Origin: Oscheius onirici
Taxonomy: Eukaryota; Nematoda; Chromadorea; Rhabditida; Rhabditidae
DNA: 64,000 nucleotides
Direction: 5' to 3'
NCBI GenBank assembly: GCA_932521025.1
Contig: OW051471.1
Span: forward strand, 3,472,001-3,536,000
Made by a program: the position numbers and the translations under genes. The notes beneath the pieces are model-generated. The model made no database searches, was not told where the DNA came from, and worked only from the letters and a program-made list of their open reading frames with translations. How positions within the stretch are numbered: the stretch's first letter is position 1; each line of letters opens with the position of its first letter. Positions 10,701 to 22,371 of the stretch are shown piece by piece.

Positions 10701-13700
10701 TTAGTCAGTATGAAAGAGATCGTTCTCGAACCAGCCGATGGTGAACATGATGAGGAAGCCGACCAGGAAGCCCGCAAACTGTAGACAGAGCACGAGCAGC
10801 CAGTGGTCGTCAGTCGGAGAGTCGTGTTTTAAATGTCCCAGCAAATCCACCCAGCTGATGTAAAGAAACATGCCGGCGGTTAAGCAGAGCAAAGATCGCT
10901 GGAAGATGGCATTCTCGATGTGAGACTGGAGCAGGATGGAGAGATAGAGTCCAAGGAAGGCCGTCATGGCTGAGACGAGATTGAGCAGGAGCGATCGGGA
11001 CAGCGAAAGTCCAGAATCCAGTAGGACGGCCAGGTCACCGAGTTCGTGAGGCAGCTCGTGACAGACGACAGCTATCGATGTGACCAGTCCGAGCTGGGTT
11101 GAGTTCAGAAAAGACGAACCGATGGCCACACCTGGAAGGAATCTGATTAGTCTATTTTTGAAGAATCGTCTGTTAAGTTACTTCAAGGCACTCAGTTCAA
11201 TGATTTGATTGATTGAGACTCTTTGGAGAAAACATAGAACGAATCAGACTTGAACACATTTTGCTATACCGTTCAGAGTTTGAAACAGAATCGATCCAGG
11301 ACTGTGGCTAGACAGTCACAAATGTAAGAAGCTCACCAGTTTTCTATGTCTATTTTGCTGATGTTTAAAGCCTCGCACTGTCTCCAATAACCGGCATTTT
11401 TCTTCAATGTTGAGAGAGCTTCGCGATGGTCAGGTGAACACCCAAGGCGAACCCCTCAACATATTTGATTTCATTCGAAAGAGAAAGAGATTTTGAGCAA
11501 GAACATTTTGTTTGATGATAGAGTTTGCACTGAAATGCTCGCAAGAACTGTAACAACTTTGCTTGTATTAGGGTGCACGGAAAGTATTTTGATGTCGCCC
11601 ATAACTCCTACCAGAAAAATGGAAATCAACTGATTTTTTTCAAAATGTAGGTTTCATTGAGGCTGAATTAATAGGCTATATAAGAGACCTGGATATCTTA
11701 TCGGGTGAGAACAGTGAACGTTCCAAGTTTCGATCAAAACATCATTTTGCCCATAACTTTCCAGGGTCGCATCCTACGAAAAAGTGGTCAACTAGTGAAA
11801 ATTGCAGCTCAGAATAGCGAACATTTTGCTTTTTTGAAAAACGATTTTCGACTTTGGGAACACCCCTCAACTAAAAATGTCCGGATGGCGCAGTGAGTTT
11901 GGAAATTTCACGCTGGCGCGACCAGGGTTCGAGTTCGCCTTGAGCAAATCTTTTTGTTTTTTAACAGTAGTTATGGACAAAATTGTGTTTTGATCGAAAC
12001 TTGGAACGTTCACTGTTCTCAAACGATAAGATATAGTTTGTTCAGCAGCTCAGCGGAAAAGCGTCGTCGCCGTCGTTATGAAATTCGTGACGGGAACCAC
12101 GGAGGCAGTTCTTTAACCCATTGCAGCCGGATTCAGTGTTTTTTTAGCAGCATTTTTATGGTTTTCATCTTTTTTAAGTTTTCTCATGTTATTTTCCTTT
12201 TGGCGAACGAACAAACGGGCATGCGCCCCTTCAACTGTGTCCACGAGCCTACATGGCACCGTGCTTGCAACATATAGGTCTTCTATCGGTGATCTCCTTG
12301 TTGTTCTCAGTCTACCGGTAAAAAGAATCTATAAATATCAGCAAAAAAAACTAAAAAAAAAAGATGGAAACTCATAAAAATGCTGCTAAAAAAACACTGG
12401 GTTGTACTGCAGTAGGCGCCTCAGTTCGTGCAATAGCCGCCTCAGTTCGTTCAAACATCCTTAAAGTTTCGTTTTTCTTCATTTTTCTTCTATTTTTCAC
12501 ATTTCTAAGCAAGTTTATCGAGTTTAACGTGCATAAAAACCTCCTGGACGTAAAATTTGGTCGAAAATAACATAAAATAGACGCTTATCCTTCATAAGCC
12601 GTTCTCGGTAATATTCCTCTATTTCTGACTTTTTTTCGACCAATGTGAACACCAAGGGGGTTGTTTTACACGCTGAATCGATTAAACACGGTTAAAAACG
12701 TGGAAAATGAAACAGGATAGGTGAAAAACCAAGATAAATAGAAATTTGGAAAATGGCGCCAATTTTTTGAACGAACTGAGGCGCCTACTGCAGTACAACT
12801 AAACACTGAATTCGGCTGCAATGGGTTAAAGGACTGCCCCCGTGGTTCCCGTCACGAATTTCATAACGGCGACGCTTTTTCCGCTGAGCTGCTGAACAAA
12901 CTATATCCAGGTCTCTTATATGGTCCATTTCCAACGAAGAGCGGCACCCATGTTGGCGCGCCAATTTGAAATTTCGTGGCTAAATCCGATTTTTTGCTAC
13001 TTCTTTCATTATTAGGTTATTTTTGTTTTCTTATATTTTTGACGCTGTGACGCATCGAATTCTACGCCTATAAAAACCGGTACTTCCGTAGAAAAGGCGG
13101 TCTTAAAATAATATAGGCGGTCTTAATATTGTGGGCGGTCTTAAATTATAGGCGGTCTTAATAAGAATAGGCGGTCTTAATAAGTATAGGCGGTCTTAAT
13201 AAAGTTACTTTTTTTCTCGTTTTTGGTAATTTTTGCCCCCTCCAACTGTTTTCTCGGGTCTCTCAATGTCTCTTCCACGTTGTTTTGCTCGTTGCACGTG
13301 GTATTCTATCGTGTTCCTGGACCGGATAAAAGTTGAGAAACTCCCGAGCAGTATAAAAGATTAGAAAGTGGAAGAACTTAAATTGGCCCCTTCAGAATCT
13401 AAACTATATAAAGCGCAATGGTGTCTGTGGTGAACTCTGTTTGGATGTTTGTTTGTTTCTCCGGGACCTCAAATTTTGGTGTTGTTAAGAGTCGCCGTCT
13501 TCACCCAGACGACCCGGGTTCGACTCCTCTCTTCGCCAAATATTTTTTGCAAAATTATTTGGAGTAGGAAATAGTCAGGCTAACCGGTAGGGGATTGACA
13601 GGGACCGGTTGACTGGGGAAGGGATCAGAAGAGATCGGTTGACTGGGGAAGTGATCAGATGAGATCGGTTGACTTTGTTAGAGATCACCGCTCCTTCAAG

Positions 13701-15775
13701 ACGGCCAACATTGTCGATAGAAGAGCCCTAGGATAGAATCATCTCACTTCCCTAATAGGACTAATAATCATTGTCATTCTCCCTTTTTTTATCACAGCAC
13801 ACATCATGAAAACAGCATGAAAAAGTTGGTACTCAGCTGAAAAAAATAATCCGCTTTGATTCACAAAATGTTCTCTTTTCTTGAATAGGCTATAAAGGCG
13901 ACTGGTTCCTTTCAGAAGTAAGGAACTAACTTTTCACTCTCAGTTTTTAATCAAATCGAATGGTTTTTGACAAATTTCAGCTCATCAGAAGTAATCTGTT
14001 CCCCCGAAAGCTCGGACATCTCCACCCAACGGAGATACACTGCGAGAGTGATAACCCTTTTTTAAGGCTTAGGCTATCACTAAAAGCAGACTGATGTTGT
14101 TTTTCGAGGACGCGTTGATAACAATAGTATGCTTCTAGTGATAGCCTAAGCATTTAACATGGGTTATAACTCTCGCAGTGGGCTTTCAGTTGGGTCTGAG
14201 ATGTCTCAACATCCTGGCAAGCAGTATGCTTCTAATAAAATCAGTGAAGAAACCAGAAAAATCCATAGAAAAAAAGTTAAGACCGCCTATACTTTTTTAA
14301 GACCGCCCATACTTATTAAGACCGTCTTTTCTACGGAAGTACCTAAACATCTACTTGTCATCAAAACGACGGGAAAAACAGCACTTTGGATGCTCAATTG
14401 ACATAAAATGACAGTTTTCTCGATAAAACAGCCGTGACGTTCTGAAAATGAGTGATTTTCTCCCAGTTTTTACATCAAGTAGGTAAGTTTATACGCTGAG
14501 TTTTAAAACGCAGTCAAAAACGAGAAAAAATAGCTAGAAAATTGCGAAAAATCATCAAAGTTGAACAAAATGGAATAAAATCCAACGCCGCGGCCGTTAT
14601 TTTCGAAATTTCGTGTCGAGAACATCGCGAAAAATCCTTTAAAGAATTGCCTAAGTGCCGCTCTTCGTTGAAAATGGACTATATAGCCTATTAATTCGGC
14701 CTCAATGAAACCTACATTTTGAAAAAAATCAGTTTATTTACATTTTTCTGGAAGGAGTTATTGTCGACACCAAAATACTTTCCGCGCACCCTAATATAAA
14801 AACTTCTCTGTAAGTTACCAACAAAATGGTGTTGCTCACACGCTCTTTTGATTGCATACTGGAGATGGTTTACTTTTTAAAATCTAACAGAGACCTTTTG
14901 GCTAGAAATGATAACTACTCACCGTCTATAAAATTGTGAATGGCGTCACCGAAAAGGATGATGATGGCTCGACTCGTCAGTCCGCAGCACTTTGTGACCG
15001 TCTCCTCTCGCTCACTCTGTCCCGTTTCTTCCTTTGTCGAATTCAACGAGACATCCGAGCCTGAGCTGCCAGCCGAAATACGCTGTTCGTCGTGAGCCGG
15101 ACAGTGGGCAACCTTCTCCGGATGTTGAGTGTGTCTCTTTCGGTAGAAGACGGAAAATTCGAAGAGATAGACAAGATAGACGGCCAGAAGAACCAGACTC
15201 ATCCAGATCAGTCGTTCCCTCTCCTCGTTCAGACTGTACCAACTGTTCTTGTTCTCTTCTTCTGTGTGACTGTGATTGTGGGACGAGTCATTGCTGTGCT
15301 CGTGGTGATGATGATGATGGTCTTGTTCCTTTTCTTGATGGTGAAGACCAAGAATTTCGGGCAGTAGATGAAGAAAGACGTCGGCACTGAGCGTTGAAAC
15401 AGCCATCGCGATGAAGAACTGCATCCATCTTTGTCGAGAAGAACCTGTGATCAGGGGAAGGACACACGCGCCGGACAGAGAGAGCAGCGAAACGACTCCC
15501 GTCGCCACAGAACTCCAGATCAGAGCTGAAGTTTTTTGTTCGTTTTGGGGCTGGAAAGTACACTTACCAGTTCCTGTGTTATCGGATACCATTGGCTGAG
15601 AGATGTAGAAGACCTCACTCTTTCTGCAAAAGGCACAGATCAGAACAGAGCAAATAAGCGTGGGGAGGGAGAAAACCGGGTCCTCACTCGGATATAGCAC
15701 CTCTCGGCGGCTGCCATCAAACTGACCGGAAGAGACAACAACGAAACGACAGAAATAGAACGGAGAACGTCTCAT
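10701..15775 (-). CDS. ZIP-family zinc transporter, LIV-1 subfamily (SLC39A-like)
   Basis: This is a Zn2+ (possibly Fe/Mn) importer with eight predicted membrane segments. Exon 1 (15775-14923) carries an N-terminal hydrophobic stretch, TM1-TM3, and between TM2 and TM3 a histidine loop (DHHHHHHEHSNDSSHNHSH) typical of metal-sensing ZIP loops. It ends in the TM4 motif DAIHNFIDG. Exon 2 (11131-10701) resumes VAIGSSF and gives the LIV-1 metalloprotease-like signature CHELPHELGD in TM5, then TM6-TM8, ending FHTD. The splice (GACG|GTGAGT to CCTTCCAG|GT) keeps the frame across the paired HNFIDG/HELPHE metal site. A further intron of about 67 nt is possible near 15690-15620 (GTGAGG to TTTTGCAG). Its frame is also open if unspliced, so the N-terminus is uncertain. 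The 3.8-kb intron is filled by nested elements. Confidence 0.88.
11693..12034. mobile_element. Nested foldback element with about 65-bp TIRs
   Basis: ATATCTTATCG...GAACAGTGAACGTTCC... at the left is inverted at 11966-12034, ending CGATAAGATAT. It sits within the left arm of the outer element. Between its arms is a tRNA-like sequence (about 11884-11944). Confidence 0.65.
11884..11944 (+). repeat. tRNA-like (A box/B box) fragment inside a foldback element
   Basis: GATGGCGCAGTGAG resembles a pol III A box and AGGGTTCGAGTTCGCC a B box, spaced as in a tRNA gene. Acceptor and T stems do not pair well, so this is probably a tRNA-derived SINE or pseudo-tRNA, not a working tRNA. Confidence 0.4.
12034..12903. 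mobile_element. Second nested long-TIR element (about 870 bp)
   Basis: TAGTTTGTTCAGCAGCTCAG...CACGGAGGCAGTTC... at 12034-12140 is inverted at about 12784-12903, ending CTGAGCTGCTGAACAAACTA, with TA flanks. The motif GGCGCCTCAGTTCG at about 12414 recurs inverted near 12775-12790, so the arms have inner repeats as well. No coding frame is supportable. Confidence 0.7.
13096..13205 (+). repeat. Six GGCGGTCTTAA subterminal repeats
   Basis: About six copies of (A/T)GGCGGTCTTAA spaced 16-20 bp follow an ACTTCCGTAGAAAA block. Three inverted copies (TTAAGACCGCC/GTC) lie at 14278-14330 and end in TTTTCTACGGAAGT. The two clusters are the ends of a further nested element (about 13080-14345). Clustered short repeats near the ends are typical of transposase-binding subterminal sites. 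Confidence 0.65.
13408..13545 (+). repeat. tRNA-derived SINE-like repeat (family A, copy 2)
   Basis: This shares the GCGCAATGGTGTCTGTGGTG...GTTAAGAGTCGCC block with 391-475 and then continues into CCCGGGTTCGACTCC, an exact pol III B box, followed by TCTTCGCCA like a tRNA acceptor 3' strand. Stems are degenerate. It is best read as a tRNA-derived SINE remnant within the nested element. Confidence 0.5.
14015..14206. mobile_element. Small foldback element (MITE, about 190 bp)
   Basis: CACTGCGAGAGTGATAACCC...GGCTTAGGCTATCACTA at 14038-14086 is inverted at 14134-14182, and the arms extend outward with mismatches (GACATCTCCACCCAAC versus GTTGGGTCTGAGATGTCTC). It is the innermost insertion of the nest. 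Confidence 0.65.
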
Positions 15776-16765
15776 TCTCTTTTGTTTGGATTTTGTGACA
15801 TTTCAGAAAGCAATAGAGCATCATTTTATAGCACTTTCAGAACATTTTGATGAAAAATATGAGCATTTCAGTGGAAAACGAAAAGCGGGGGGAAATTAGT
15901 AATTCGCGGTAGTCGAACAATTGGCGCAAACCAGTGATTTCAAAAATCGCTCACTGGACTTTTACATTTTGTTTTTTCCTTTTCACTAGCCAATAATTCT
16001 CAGTAAACAAGTACTAAAAATGAAAATCCATTTTCCGAAACGTATATTTATATTAGTAGTGAGTCTTATTCATAGTTTCATCGCATGATGAAACCGCTAT
16101 AACCATAGAACTACCAATTTTGGAATGGAAAGAATAACTGAATCTGAGCTTGTTTATAGGAAATTGTTTGTTTTCCCGAGGTTAAACAAGCTAGATTTAT
16201 CTAGCACTTTCTCAATGTTTCCAGTTCTCAAGCAGAGGAGCCGAATACGATGCACCTACCAGGAAAGACTTTTTTAGGTTGGTTTTTTAGGCTTTTCTAT
16301 CCCTTAAAGATTCCAAAATAACGTAAAAGTAGACATACCTGGACTAGTAGTGTAGAAAGTCAATACATGTGCCGAGACCAGCTGGCAGGCAAGCTATATC
16401 AGAGTAGAGTGGAACTGTTGGTCTTTCCCAAAACGAGTTCAATCTCGCATAATCATTAAGAACTTTTAGTTTTCTTTTGAAAGCATCTTTTTTATTGAAA
16501 TCAATTTAGAAACGAATAACATTGCATAGATTCCAAACTTTCTTTTTAACAAAAAGTTTCCCCAGATTTGAAAGCTTTTCACTACTTCTCAATCCGCACA
16601 GCTGACTACGGACTACCGTAGAGGAATCGATGCGCGACAGGGCACTCTTTCGATCATCATGTGTTCTCGTTTACCTAAGGCTTTTGCCCCTAATTACTGC
16701 TTAGAATCTAGGAAAGAAAACTTGTTTTGTTCCCCGAAAGAAACTAGAAAAACTCTTATTTTCAG
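15776..16765. other. Intergenic region between divergent ZIP and YPEL5 genes
   Basis: No gene is supportable. It ends with a TCTTATTTTCAG acceptor that abuts the YPEL5 ATG, so a leader exon or trans-splice outron is expected. Confidence 0.4.
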
Positions 16766-17967
16766 ATGACCTCCCAGGAGCCGGAGTCGTCGATTCCACG
16801 TCAAAACATCATCTACAACGGTACGTTTTATGCTTAATTTGTCGGTAAAATCTTTTTTTTTGCCCGAATTTGGCTGTAAAAGAACATTTACGATCATACG
16901 AACGCATGTAATAAAAGTTTTTTTTCAGGCGGTGAGAGGATTATCACCTGTGGACAGTGCTTCTGCTACCTCACTAATAGCAGTGAATTGATGTCGCATC
17001 GATTTCAAGGCATTTCACCATTTCTTTTGTTCTAGCCAATTCGTTTTCAGGCAGTACGGGGAAAGCCTCACTGTACTTTCGAGTCTGGAACATTCGCTGC
17101 ACTGAAAAACAGACGAGGGATATGATGACGGGGAAACATGTAGTCCGCGATGTCGAATGCTTACGGTGTGGGGTGAGTTCTCTTCTTTTTTTTCATTGAA
17201 AACACAGATAAAGTCATTGGAAATTCTGCGTATAATGCTTTTTTCGCCATGTTCACAAACCAAGATGCTGGAGTTAAAGTATCTTCTACTCTGAGAAGTG
17301 GTCTAGTCTGAAGCTTTTGTCAAGAGGAAGCGTTGGCTAGTCTGTGTTAGAACACTACTTTTCAAATCTTTCAGAGACGTGAAATTGCGTCCGGTTATGT
17401 ATTGTCTTCAAAATTTATCGGTTTTGTGATAACATTAGCGTAACTGGATGTACCCAAGTTAACGTTTGGTTTAAGTCATAGAAAGCAGGGAACATAAGCA
17501 TTCTCCCATTTTTCAGTCAACACAAACGAAACTCGTAGAGACCTGGCTAAAAAATTGGATTTCTCAAGATTTAGGACGGTCTTGTTGAACAGTAAAATCT
17601 GGCTATCGTACAAGAAATTTAAAAACGAGCAAGAGAAAAAGCTAAATGATCCCCACTTTACGACAGACTAACGTTCAAATTTCAGTACAAACTGGGCTGG
17701 ATGTACGAGTACGCCCACAATGAGGACCAGCGCTACAAGGAGCAGCGAGTCATTCTGGAGGTCAAGATGTGCCACGAACAGGACGGATTCCCGGATATCG
17801 AGGAGGGTTTTAAAGGTCCCTATCCGCTGATGAGCGATGACCACGGCGGTTCTCCGGTGTATGTTTACTCTTCATATTTCGCAATTTTCTCGCTTTTTAG
17901 TGCAGCCGTCAGTGATGAGCCAATAGCCACGCAGAAATGCATTTCGTTCAGAACACGGACGAAATAA
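16766..17967 (+). CDS. YPEL5: Yippee-like zinc-binding protein, YPEL5-like
   Basis: YPEL5 is a small zinc-binding protein associated with the GID/CTLH ubiquitin ligase in animals. ATG at 16766 directly abuts a TTTTCAG acceptor. Five exons give a protein of about 155 residues. Yippee motifs: CGQCFCYLTNSSELMSHRF (first CxxC, CANCDTILTNRSELIS type), STGKASLYFRVWN, DMMTGKHVVRDVECLRCG (second CxxC) and YKLGWMYEYAHNEDQRYKEQ followed by RVILE. Both zinc CxxC pairs are intact. A C-terminal extension (PDIEEGFKGPYPLMSDDHGG and 22 further residues) goes beyond the vertebrate length. The intron after RCG is about 510 nt; the others are 40-125 nt. The OTUD5 start lies 169 bases downstream on the same strand. 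Confidence 0.9.
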
Positions 17968-18124
17968 CGCGTTTTTTTCTCCCGGGTTTGTACATATTTA
18001 TAAATTTTATGAAGATTTATTTCTACGATTGCTTAATTGTTGCCCTTGTCGGTTCTTACCCGATTCATTTCTCGTTTTCCTTGAAATTATTTCATTTTTT
18101 TATTCTCCAAAATGGCTTACTTAT

Positions 18125-18135
18125 TATCCTTTTAG
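18125..18135 (+). promoter_or_regulatory. Splice acceptor abutting the OTUD5 start (candidate trans-splice site)
   Basis: A T-rich run ending CCTTTTAG directly precedes ATG. No credible upstream cis exon is visible in the 168 bases after the YPEL5 stop, which contain TATAAA at 17998 and a T-rich stretch. This is the spacing expected of an operon trans-splice site. Confidence 0.4.
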
Positions 18136-20363
18136 ATGACCGTATTGCCTAAAACCAAAAAGGGACTTGTCAAGGAGCGGTCTGTCCAGCCGGGACCCTC
18201 GAGGTAGCATCATCACGTCTTTTTCATGTTTCTTTTTGTGAAATTATCAGAAAAGACTTAGTTTTCTCCATTTCCAGAAGCCCTAATTCGGAGCGTCGCC
18301 CACCATCACCAACTAGCCGCAAGTCTCGAAGAAACCTAGCCGATTTGTCGAGTACATCTTCTCCTCCGTCCAAAAAAGGTATGCCTTGATTTTTGCTCGA
18401 AATGTTCTTCGTGTTAAACATTTCGCGATCGTTATTCGCCAGAAGCGAACATTCGACCGTCATGAAGATGACCTTACGTGGCCTTTAAATTTGTACTTGC
18501 GATCAGAAAAGGTTCGCAAATGTGTCAAAGTGAGCCAAATTTTCATCAAAACCGGAGATCTGCTTATCTTGTTACGTATTTTATCCAGACATTTTCAAAG
18601 ATTCTTCTACCTCAGTGTAGGTTCTATTGACAACCTCGCGGATTCTTTCGAACTGTAAGCTTCACGCTACAATTTATGCAAGCTAGTGAGAAATGAAATC
18701 TTGAAATTCCTTTCGGACGAGAAACCATAGCTTCATTGGACAAATTTGACTTCGAACGGGTTAGAGAAAAATCGAAGATCATTTTGAGCAAAGATACGTT
18801 ATAAGAAGAAGTCTGCCTCATACAGCTTTTTTCAGGTTACCGCTCTCGCTCCGCCTCTCCAGGCATAAACTCGGACGACGAGCGAACTGGCGGCTTCCGT
18901 GATGACCAGCTCGAGTTGCAGTTTGCTGAAAGACTGAAAACGGTCAAGGGATGGCAGATCAAGCCGATGCAGGGAGACGGTGCCTGTCTTTTCCGAGCTG
19001 TTGGTATGTTTTTTTTCCACGTTTATTAAAAATACAATTTCAGCCGACCAAGTTTACGGCGACCAGGAAATGCACAACGAAGTCCGCCGTCTCTGTATGG
19101 ACTACATGGATCGCAATCGAGACCATTTTTCGCAATTTGTGACCGAGGACTTTGACGCCTATCTGACGAGGAAGAGATTGCCTCAGACACACGGAAATCA
19201 CGCCGAGATCCAGGCCATTTCGGAGATGTACGCTCGTCCTGTCGAAATTTACGAGTACAACGAGGACGCCAGCAATACGTTCAATCCGCGCTCTAATGCC
19301 GAAATGAATGCTCCGCTTCGTCTCAGCTATCACGGCGGAGTGCATTATAACGCTGTCGTCGATCCGAATGCCGCCACTATCGGCGTCGGACTCGGACTAC
19401 CCGGACATGTTCCTGGAAGTGCTGACGCACAATTATTGACGGATACGATGAGACAAAGTGAAATGTCTCATATTGAGGAGACGATGCTTCATGTAAGTCT
19501 TAATTTTGTCTTATTCACTTTGTTGCACGAATTAATATAAACTGCTGTCTTTGTAGACAACTTGATGATAGGTTATGCTTCAGGACAAGCTGCACATGTC
19601 GGACTGGCAGAAGACGGAAGACGAAATCAAAGATCAGGTTGCCAGAGAGTCCTACATGGAATATGTTCAGAAGTTGGAGGCACAGAAGGACAAGAAGAGT
19701 GAGTTTTAGCCCTTTTGGAAGCTAATTGGATCATGATTATAAGATCTAAAAACGGTTCTCTTGAGAAAGAAAACGTCCGTGTTGATGTGCCGAACAGTAT
19801 ATTTACATTTTTATTAACATTATTATGAACATCATATGTTAGACAAAAAAACTTCCCAGGTTATTGTTCGATTGTCGGTCGGACGAATGCTTCCTTGTGC
19901 CTCTCATCAAAATTCTGCCTGTTTTCATCTTTTATTCAGTCGGTGTCAAACTCTTCCTCTCAGCCGCAGCCTTTGAAGCTACTATTGTTAAGAGAAACAA
20001 GTCGTTTTTGTTCATACAATCAATATCTTTCAGCTGCTTCTACCGTCAAGTCTACTGATGTTCCCTGTGGCTCTCGAACTGTGGAATCGACGACGACGGA
20101 AACGGACAAGCCATGCAGCAGCAAACAAGCCGAGCCAAGTCCAGGACTTTACGAAGAACTTCTCCTCATGGGAGGTATGTTTTCCTCTTCTTTGCTTAAA
20201 AACCGTCCAAATTTAAGCCGTCGACTGGGAGGGAGACGACGGCGAGGACGGTCCCATGGTTCACCAGGCTTTGCTTCTCTCGCAGCAGCAGTTTATGCAG
20301 GATTTGGAGAAAAAGAATACCGAAGAGATGACCGAATCTGCTGCCAAACAACAGGACTCGTAA
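18136..20363 (+). CDS. OTUD5: OTU-domain deubiquitinase, OTUD5 (DUBA)-like
   Basis: OTUD5 removes ubiquitin chains and regulates chromatin and immune signalling in vertebrates. ATG at 18136 directly follows a TTTTAG acceptor. A basic Ser/Pro-rich N-terminus (SRSASPGINSDDE, with a phosphorylatable SD acidic site) precedes the OTU fold: KGWQIKPMQGDGACLFRAVA with catalytic Asp/Cys, QVYGDQEMHNEVRRLCMDYM, VTEDFDAYLTRKR, HGNHAEIQAISEMYARPVEI, and SYHGGVHYNAVVDPN with the catalytic His. Then come ATIGVGLGLPG and QVARESYMEYV as in human OTUD5. The last exon encodes a ubiquitin-interacting-motif-like helix (HQALLLSQQQFMQDLEKK) after an acidic WEGDDGEDG. The catalytic set is complete. About eight exons; stop TAA 20361-20363. 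Confidence 0.92.
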
Positions 20364-20626
20364 CATGTCATTCGTTCGATCTATATCTGGTGCATAATCA
20401 AAAGTGCCCTGTCCCTCTTTCTCTCAGGAACGATTACTGGTTGCCTCCTTTTTGCTCTTAGTTGTATTTCTACCTTTATTAAATTCTAGTTGCCTTACTT
20501 TACTTTTAAAACTCTGGATAAGTGTAATCCCGTAAAAAGTTGACAGGACAAGACAACTTGTCTAGAACTAGCAGCAATCGTACCTAGGACTACCCGATTG
20601 CACGGACGTCTTCTCTCGACTCGAAT

Positions 20627-22305
20627 ATGAGCAAGCAAAGCGGAGTTGGATCGAAAGAGCCAGTGAAGAAGCGACGAGCGAAAAGTCGTGAAAAACCGTC
20701 GTACGAGGCCTCGGTCGAGCTGGAGAAGGAGCCAACCTACAAGACGCTGATGACGAAGCTACAGGAAGAGGGAGTCGTCATGGGCGAGCAGCTAGGATCC
20801 GGCAGCTATTCCATCGTCTACAAAGCACAGGTAGGCTACCTTTTAAAATTTTCCATATGCCAAGGCGTTGTTCCAACTAATTCTGAGTTCTGAATGTTGC
20901 TATCTTCCGATCACTTGACATCGTTCATGCGAAGTTGTTGCTTATTCCGCCTGTCTGAAGTTGTTTCAATCAATCTGTGTCTCTTTTTAGTCTCATTTTA
21001 AATGGGTCTTCCTTTTCTCGGCAGTTTCTCTTACCTATAAGCTGCTCTTATCCTTTAGCTGCTTAGGTGCTCCGTCTAATCCAGCTCCTTTCTAACTTTT
21101 TCAAATTACCTCTCCGTAACCTCTTTGCGAGAAAGATCCTTCCGTCCACTACGACGCAGTAACTCGTAGAACGTATCTTTCGGCTGACTGTATCCGTTTA
21201 TTTTCCTCGAGGAATTGGTATCCTTCTCTTCCTTCAAAATGAATCTCGTCAGCATGCTTTCTAGTCTTTTTCATGTACTTTTGACCGTAGCAAGGCTCCA
21301 TAGAACCAGGATATGCTAGAACTTAGTTTCTGAGAAAAGAAGAAGAGAGAATTGACTGCCTTTAGTAACAGCAAGAGTCCGGGTTTGCTATTCATTAATT
21401 CCGTCCATCTTTCTTAGCTGTCTGTCGTATCAAACGATGAAAATAGTCCCATTCGTGAATAACATTCAGATACGCCCAAAAGTACAGAAACTTTGCAGGT
21501 GCCATCGAAAGAAAAGGGTCAGATGACGCGAGTAGCTGTCAAGGTCGTCTGCACACAGAAGGAGAACGACTATGTGAAGCGATTCCTGCCTCGCGAAATG
21601 GAGATTGTGCAGAAGATTGAACACCGCTGTATTCTCAACTTTTGCGGCGTCAAGGACTTTCGCCTCGATCATCAGCTGCCATTCGTCGTCTTCACCACGG
21701 AATGGGCTCAGGGAGGCGATCTTCTTCAGAAGATCAAGGATCTTCAGTCGCGCGGAGAGAAGGGCTTGAAGGAGCTGGACGTCAAAATCACCTTCCGTCA
21801 GTTGGTCGAAGCCATGGCCTATCTGGACAAGCTGCAAATAACCCACCGCGATTTGAAATGCGAAAATGTGCTCCTCGATTCCGACCAAAATGTGAAACTC
21901 GGCGATTTCGGCTTTGCCCGCTTCATTGGTCCGACGGAAAAGAGCAAAACTCACTGCGGAAGTCGCGCCTACGTGGCTCCGGAGATTCTTCTGGACAAGG
22001 ACTACCACTGTCGACCGGCCGACGTCTGGAGTCTCGGCGTCATCTGCTACATCTGCACCACCGGCCACTTTCCCTTCGACGACAGGGATCACGAGAAAAT
22101 GCTCAAGGAGATGATTGGCCATCGCGTCCGTTTCTCCAAAAAGTGGCGTGGCAGTCCGCAGCTCAGATCCTGCATCATCAGTCTTCTTCATCCGATTCCG
22201 GCCGAACGTCCCTCTTACAGCGCCATCCTCAAGTCTGATTTCTTTCGCGACTTTCCTCTCGTCTTCCGACCGACTACTCTATTGGACGCCCGTCGCGTCG
22301 GATGA
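20627..22305 (+). CDS. Testis-specific serine kinase (TSSK)-like protein kinase
   Basis: Two exons (20627-20831 and 21500-22305) give about 336 residues. A Lys/Arg/Glu-rich N-terminus of about 45 residues precedes the kinase fold: glycine loop GEQLGSGSYSIVYKA, VAVKVV lysine, HRDLKCENVLL catalytic loop, KLGDFGFARF, CGSRAYVAPEIL activation segment and ADVWSLGVICYI. All catalytic residues are kept, so it should be active. The GFAR/GSRAYVAPE segment and compact C-terminus without a regulatory tail place it in the CAMK-related TSSK group, which is germline-expressed in animals. The about 670-nt intron holds nothing recognisable. AATAAA follows at about 22331. Confidence 0.88.
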
Positions 22306-22371
22306 CTCCTCGACAGAAGCTGAATATCTCTAATAAAAATGTGATCATATGATCTTTTTGTGGTTTCATTT

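Larger units (their letters stand above)
11568..14794. mobile_element. Outer long-TIR element inside the ZIP intron, containing nested insertions
   Basis: Left arm 11568-11683 (TTAGGGTGCACGGAAAGTAT...) is inverted at 14680-14794 (...ATACTTTCCGCGCACCCTAA). The element is flanked by TA on both sides. The arms continue beyond an interruption: the block reading GTCCATTTCCAACGAAGAGC (near 12923-12950) pairs with its inverse at about 14650-14680. Everything between about 11684 and 12922 therefore looks like later insertion into a TATA site of the arm. No transposase frame was found, so it is non-autonomous. The nested pieces are listed separately. Confidence 0.75.

Noticed and set aside
21466-22191. 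Open frame of 241 codons on the minus strand
   Set aside because: It lies exactly opposite the TSSK-like kinase exon, whose strand has intact kinase motifs; the antisense protein has no recognisable features.
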